Source: an uncultured Lachnotalea sp.
GTDB taxonomy: Bacteria; Bacillota; Clostridia; Lachnospirales; Lachnospiraceae
DNA: 64,000 nucleotides
Direction: 5' to 3'
Assembly: GCA_947066815.1 (NCBI GenBank)
Contig: CAMSZT010000005.1
Location: forward strand, 43,133 to 107,132
Part shown: positions 61,053 through 64,000 of the stretch, in pieces
Position numbering within the stretch: position 1 is the first letter of the stretch
How the letters are laid out: every line of letters starts with the position of its first letter
The notes under the pieces: generated by a model
The model's database searches: none
What the model saw: only the letters and a program-made list of their open reading frames with translations
Told to the model about the DNA's origin: nothing
Program-made: the position numbers and the translations under genes

Positions 61053-62201
61053 ATGTTTAAATTCAAGGAGTATCATTTTCGGTATTACAACATCCGGCTG
61101 ATCCTGTTCATCCTGGCCCTCGCCGCAGTGGGGATCGTCTTTGTGAAGAGCGCCACCATCGCGACAGGCACAGGCAGCTATTATAAGCAGATCTTCGGTG
61201 TGGCGGTTGGGCTTTTTTGCATGTTTTTTGTATCCCTCATCGATTATCACTGGGTTTTGCTGCTTTACTGGCCCATCTATGCCGTCAACATTGCCATGCT
61301 CCTGGCCACCAGGTTCATGGGGGACTTAAGCGGCGTGGGCGCTCAGCGGTGGCTGACCCTGCCGGTCATCGGACAGATCCAGCCCTCGGAGTTTTCCAAG
61401 ATCATGCTGATCTGCTTCTTCGCCATGTTTTTTTACAGACACCGGGAAAACATCAGCAAGGTACGGATCGTCGTGAGCGCCCTGGTGCTCTTTGCCGTCC
61501 CCGCCTATCTGATCCTGGACCAGCCCAATCTGTCCACGGCCCTGGTGGTAGTGGTCATCTTCCTGGTGATGATCTATGTGGCAAAGATCAGTTACAAGTG
61601 GATCGGGGGCGCCCTGGCCCTCCTCATCCCCTTTGGAGTATGGTTTATCTTTGCCATCCAGCAGGAGGGACAGAAGCTTTTGGAGCCTTACCAGGTCAAC
61701 CGGATCATGTCCTGGTTCGATCCGGCCAAATATCCGGTGGACAACACCCAGCAGCAGATGAATTCCATCATGGCCATCGGATCTGGCCAGCTTCACGGAA
61801 AGGGCATCGCCAATACCACGCTGGCCTCCGTGAAAAACGGGAACTTCCTTTCGGAGGAGGACTGTGACTTTATCTTTGCCGTGATCGGGGAGGAGCTTGG
61901 CTTTATCGGAAGCGTGCTCATCATCGCGCTCCTCCTGATCCTTGTGGCAGAGTGTATCTATATGGCCGTCCGGGCCAGAGACTTGTCGGGGCGCCTGATC
62001 TGCAGCGGCATGGCCGCGCTGATCGCTTTCCAGTCCTTTGTAAACATCGGTGTCGCAACCGGACTTCTGCCCAATACGGGACTCCCGCTTCCCTTCATCA
62101 GCGCGGGGCTGAGTTCACTTCTCAGTATCTTTATCGGAATGGGGTTAGTACTAAATGTGGGGCTTCAACGAAACTATGAAAATAACAGAGGAGGGTTCTA
62201 A
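61053..62201 (+). CDS. rodA: SEDS glycosyltransferase RodA
   Basis: A 382-aa polytopic peptidoglycan glycosyltransferase with about ten helices. The family motifs are GVGAQRWLTLPVIGQIQPSEFSKI, the GSGQLHGKG loop, EEDCDFIFAVIGEELGFIG and the end TGLPLPFISAGLSSLLS. The Asp in the extracellular loop needed for activity is plausibly in the segment after NNTQQQ, but I cannot fix it by eye. With PBP2 upstream it forms the elongation synthase. AAAGGATAG precedes the ATG. Confidence 0.92.
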   Translation: MFKFKEYHFRYYNIRLILFILALAAVGIVFVKSATIATGTGSYYKQIFGVAVGLFCMFFVSLIDYHWVLLLYWPIYAVNIAMLLATRFMGDLSGVGAQRWLTLPVIGQIQPSEFSKIMLICFFAMFFYRHRENISKVRIVVSALVLFAVPAYLILDQPNLSTALVVVVIFLVMIYVAKISYKWIGGALALLIPFGVWFIFAIQQEGQKLLEPYQVNRIMSWFDPAKYPVDNTQQQMNSIMAIGSGQLHGKGIANTTLASVKNGNFLSEEDCDFIFAVIGEELGFIGSVLIIALLLILVAECIYMAVRARDLSGRLICSGMAALIAFQSFVNIGVATGLLPNTGLPLPFISAGLSSLLSIFIGMGLVLNVGLQRNYENNRGGF

Positions 62202-62204
62202 ACT

Positions 62205-62600
62205 ATGAATGTGGGATTTATCGCCCATGACGCAAAGAAAAAACTGATGCAGAATTTTACCATCGCTTATCGGGGGATCCTATGCCGGCACAATCTGTTT
62301 GCGACGGGTACTACGGGACGCCTCATTGAAGAGGTGACCAATCTGACCGTACACAAATTTCTGGCAGGGCATCTTGGGGGAGAGCAGCAGCTTGCGGCGC
62401 AGATCGAGAGCAACCAGATCGACCTGATGATCTTTCTGAGGGATCCCCTCCATCCAAAGTCGCATGAGCCGAATGTGTTTAATATCGGGTGTCTCTGCGA
62501 CATGCACAATATTCCCCTGGCTACCAACCTGGCCTCCGCCGAACTTCTGGTAAAGGCTCTGGAGCGCGGCGATATGGAGTGGAGAGAGGCGTTCAAATAA
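62205..62600 (+). CDS. mgsA: Methylglyoxal synthase
   Basis: A 131-aa enzyme turning dihydroxyacetone phosphate into methylglyoxal, an overflow branch of glycolysis under phosphate shortage. It has AHDAKKKLMQNF, the phosphate loop ATGTTGRLIEE, GGEQQLAAQI and the catalytic Asp region FLRDPLHPKSHEPNV. It starts 3 bp after rodA behind AGAGGAGGG, so it is co-expressed with the wall genes. Length is normal for the family. Confidence 0.95.
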   Translation: MNVGFIAHDAKKKLMQNFTIAYRGILCRHNLFATGTTGRLIEEVTNLTVHKFLAGHLGGEQQLAAQIESNQIDLMIFLRDPLHPKSHEPNVFNIGCLCDMHNIPLATNLASAELLVKALERGDMEWREAFK

Positions 62601-62681
62601 CATCTGCCCCAAGGCGGATATCCGGACGGGAACCCTGTCCAGGACAATATTCAGAAAATAATGGAACAGGAGTTTAAAGCC

Positions 62682-63716
62682 ATGCCCAGAAAAAAAACGG
62701 CCAGACAGGTGCGGAGGCGAAGGGTATTCCTCCGGGCATTTTTTGTGACGCTCATGGTCGCCGCCCTTGGGGCGGGGATCTTTCTCCTGGCTGCAAAGCC
62801 TTTCGGAGAAACAGAAAAGACCGGCAGCGTTTCCCTTCCGGTCCCTTACGAGGCCCGGCCCGCCCTGCGGACCCTGGAAGTAACAGAGGACGAGAGACGT
62901 CCGTCGCTCTTTGGGGAGGGGCTCTGTGTGGCCGAGGAGTCGGAACCGGACGGAGCCGTCACCGCTTCGGCCGGGATCGTATTCAACCGCACGACCGGGG
63001 AGACCGTTTACAGCCACAATGCCTATGAGCGCCTCTACCCGGCCAGCGTCACCAAATGCATGACCTTTCTCGTGGCCTTAAAATATGGGGATCTCTCCGA
63101 GAAGGTCACGGTGACGGAGGAAATGCTGCGCGACCTGGATCCGGAATCCTCCGTGGCGGGGCTTAAGCCGGGCGACACGCTGAGCCTGGAACAGCTCCTC
63201 TACGGGCTGATGATGCCCTCCGGGAACGATGCCGCCAACGTCATCGCCTGGCTGGTCGCCGGGGGAGAGGAGCAGTTTGCGGCCCTGATGAACCAGGAGG
63301 CGAGGGCGATTGGCGCCACCGGAAGCCATTTTGTCAACGCCCACGGCCTTACGGACCCGGATCATTATACCACGGCCTATGATATCTATCTGATCTACAA
63401 TGCGCTTTTGGATCAGGACACCTTCCTGGAGGTCATCGGCGCCCCCGGCTACACGGCCGAGTATGAGAATAATGGGACTCCGGTCACCACAACCTGGGGG
63501 CGGGGGATCTGGTATTTCAACGGGAAGGCCGAAGCCCCGGAGGGCGTGACGCCCATCGGCGGGAAGACAGGGACCACCCCGGAGGCCGGCAATTGTCTCT
63601 CTTTGGCGTCTTCTGACTCCCAGGGAAACCAATATGTGTCTGTTGTTTTAAAAGCGGACGGCCGGGAGGATCTCTATGGAAATATGACGGCCTTACTTTC
63701 AAAAATTCAGAAATAA
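62682..63716 (+). CDS. D-alanyl-D-alanine carboxypeptidase (PBP5-type)
   Basis: A 344-aa exported protein if started at 62682 (CAGGAG upstream); 62661 is in frame but lacks a site. A basic stretch and signal-anchor helix (FFVTLMVAALGAGIFLLAA) precede the catalytic domain: PASVTKCMTFLVAL (Ser-x-x-Lys, about residue 125), MMPSGNDAANV (SxN) and IGGKTGTTPEAGN (KTG). It trims the terminal D-Ala of pentapeptides. The C-terminal anchoring domain of classical PBP5 is missing, consistent with the short type with a TM anchor. Confidence 0.93.
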   Translation: MPRKKTARQVRRRRVFLRAFFVTLMVAALGAGIFLLAAKPFGETEKTGSVSLPVPYEARPALRTLEVTEDERRPSLFGEGLCVAEESEPDGAVTASAGIVFNRTTGETVYSHNAYERLYPASVTKCMTFLVALKYGDLSEKVTVTEEMLRDLDPESSVAGLKPGDTLSLEQLLYGLMMPSGNDAANVIAWLVAGGEEQFAALMNQEARAIGATGSHFVNAHGLTDPDHYTTAYDIYLIYNALLDQDTFLEVIGAPGYTAEYENNGTPVTTTWGRGIWYFNGKAEAPEGVTPIGGKTGTTPEAGNCLSLASSDSQGNQYVSVVLKADGREDLYGNMTALLSKIQK

Positions 63717-63719
63717 GGA

Positions 63720-63748
63720 TTGTACTTTCCGGCAATTTATACTATAAT
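63720..63748 (+). promoter_or_regulatory. Sigma-A promoter for the final gene
   Basis: TTGTAC (63720-63725) and perfect TATAAT (63743-63748) with a 17-bp spacer, just after the carboxypeptidase stop. A second TATAAT occurs at 63768. Confidence 0.65.
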
Positions 63749-63797
63749 TAGGATATGGCATACAAATTATAATCAGTGACTAAAGGAGGAGTGCATT

Positions 63798-64000
63798 ATG
63801 GTGCAGATCATAGCAGGGAAAATGGGGAAGGGTAAGACAAAGTTTCTGCTTGAAAAAGCCAATCTGGCAGTAAAAGAATGTAAAGGTTCTATCGTATATC
63901 TGGATAAAAATACAAAGCATATGCACGCGCTTGACAATAAGATTCGTCTGATCAATGTCTATGATTATCCGATCCGTTCCTATAATGCTTTTATCGGTTT
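63798..64000 (+). CDS. P-loop ATPase-like protein, 3' end missing
   Basis: The gene starts at 63798 after AAAGGAGGAG and runs off the window. The visible 67 residues begin with MVQIIAGKMGKGKTKFLLEKA, a Walker A (AGKMGKGKT), and continue with VYLDKNTKHMHALDNKIRLI and YPIRSYNAFIG. This resembles short Lachnospiraceae proteins misannotated as twitching-motility PilT-like proteins. No other domain is visible. The AT-richer codon use relative to neighbours is notable, but the family commonly shows it. Confidence 0.7.
   Translation, partial: MVQIIAGKMGKGKTKFLLEKANLAVKECKGSIVYLDKNTKHMHALDNKIRLINVYDYPIRSYNAFIG

Noticed and set aside
1..64000. tRNA or rRNA genes
   Set aside because: I saw no cloverleaf with conserved T-arm sequence and no rRNA-like stretch. 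A tRNA search program would be decisive and was not available.

Overview
The window reads as chromosomal DNA of a GC-rich, spore-forming Gram-positive anaerobe, most likely a Lachnospiraceae (Clostridia) member. Evidence from the sequence: Firmicutes sporulation genes (yqfC, yqfD, a SpoVB-like flippase, a BofC-like protein), Clostridia-type gene strings (rpsU-yqfC-yqfD; phoH-ybeY; miaB-mutS-mutL-miaA; radC-mreCD-mrdA-minCDE-rodA-mgsA), strong AGGAGG ribosome binding sites, and family-level resemblance of many proteins to Lachnospiraceae versions. Almost every gene is on the + strand; the one supported minus-strand gene is a decayed nuclease remnant.

Layout. 1-6.2 kb: end of a membrane MutS-like ATPase gene, RNase HI, a chimeric TetR remnant with a membrane protein, and an OmpR-type two-component system with an unknown membrane-anchored partner. 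6.2-10.9 kb: a small membrane protein plus alaS, then rpsU and yqfC-yqfD. 10.9-25.2 kb: an accessory block lying between yqfD and phoH, which are near neighbours in many Firmicutes. It holds a truncated Rpn-type nuclease, a WYL regulator with a TfoX-GyrI fusion, two copies of a palindromic repeat, and a type VII (ESX/Ess-like) secretion locus. That locus has an active-looking membrane Ser/Thr kinase, an FHA-bearing EssC ATPase, a ubiquitin-like YukD, two WXG-motif proteins, two unknown proteins and a PP2C phosphatase. 25.2-36.3 kb: phoH-ybeY, a SpoVB-like flippase, a BofC-like protein, a hybrid histidine kinase next to a lone solute-binding lipoprotein, and two FAD oxidoreductases. 36.3-42 kb: proline synthesis (proB and a 5-formyl-THF cyclo-ligase/ProA fusion) mixed with broken genes (a small ORF, a frameshifted GT11 glycosyltransferase, an element-derived fragment) and a patatin. 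42-53.8 kb: miaB, a C39-like peptidase, mutS, mutL, a PilZ protein, miaA, an M20 hydrolase and a methionine gamma-lyase-family enzyme behind a large repeat. 53.8-64 kb: DUF4321, radC, the cell-shape and septum-placement set (mreC, mreD, a PBP2 with a large insertion, minCDE, rodA), mgsA, a D,D-carboxypeptidase and the start of a P-loop protein.

How they work together. MreC, MreD, PBP2 and RodA form an elongasome set sitting next to the Min septum-placement system, with a penicillin-binding carboxypeptidase downstream. MutS and MutL give mismatch repair, and MiaA and MiaB act in sequence on the same tRNA base. The most interesting system is the secretion locus. Kinase, phosphatase and the FHA-bearing motor are encoded together, no EsaA, EssA or EssB candidate is visible, and the kinase has three TVGGW-type motifs in its linker. 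This suggests phospho-threonine control of type VII secretion, but that is inference. Short repeats are frequent: three copies of an AGGTAATTGCGAAAC-ended palindrome, a 52-bp tandem repeat, and a 75-bp direct repeat with a 24-bp inverted repeat.
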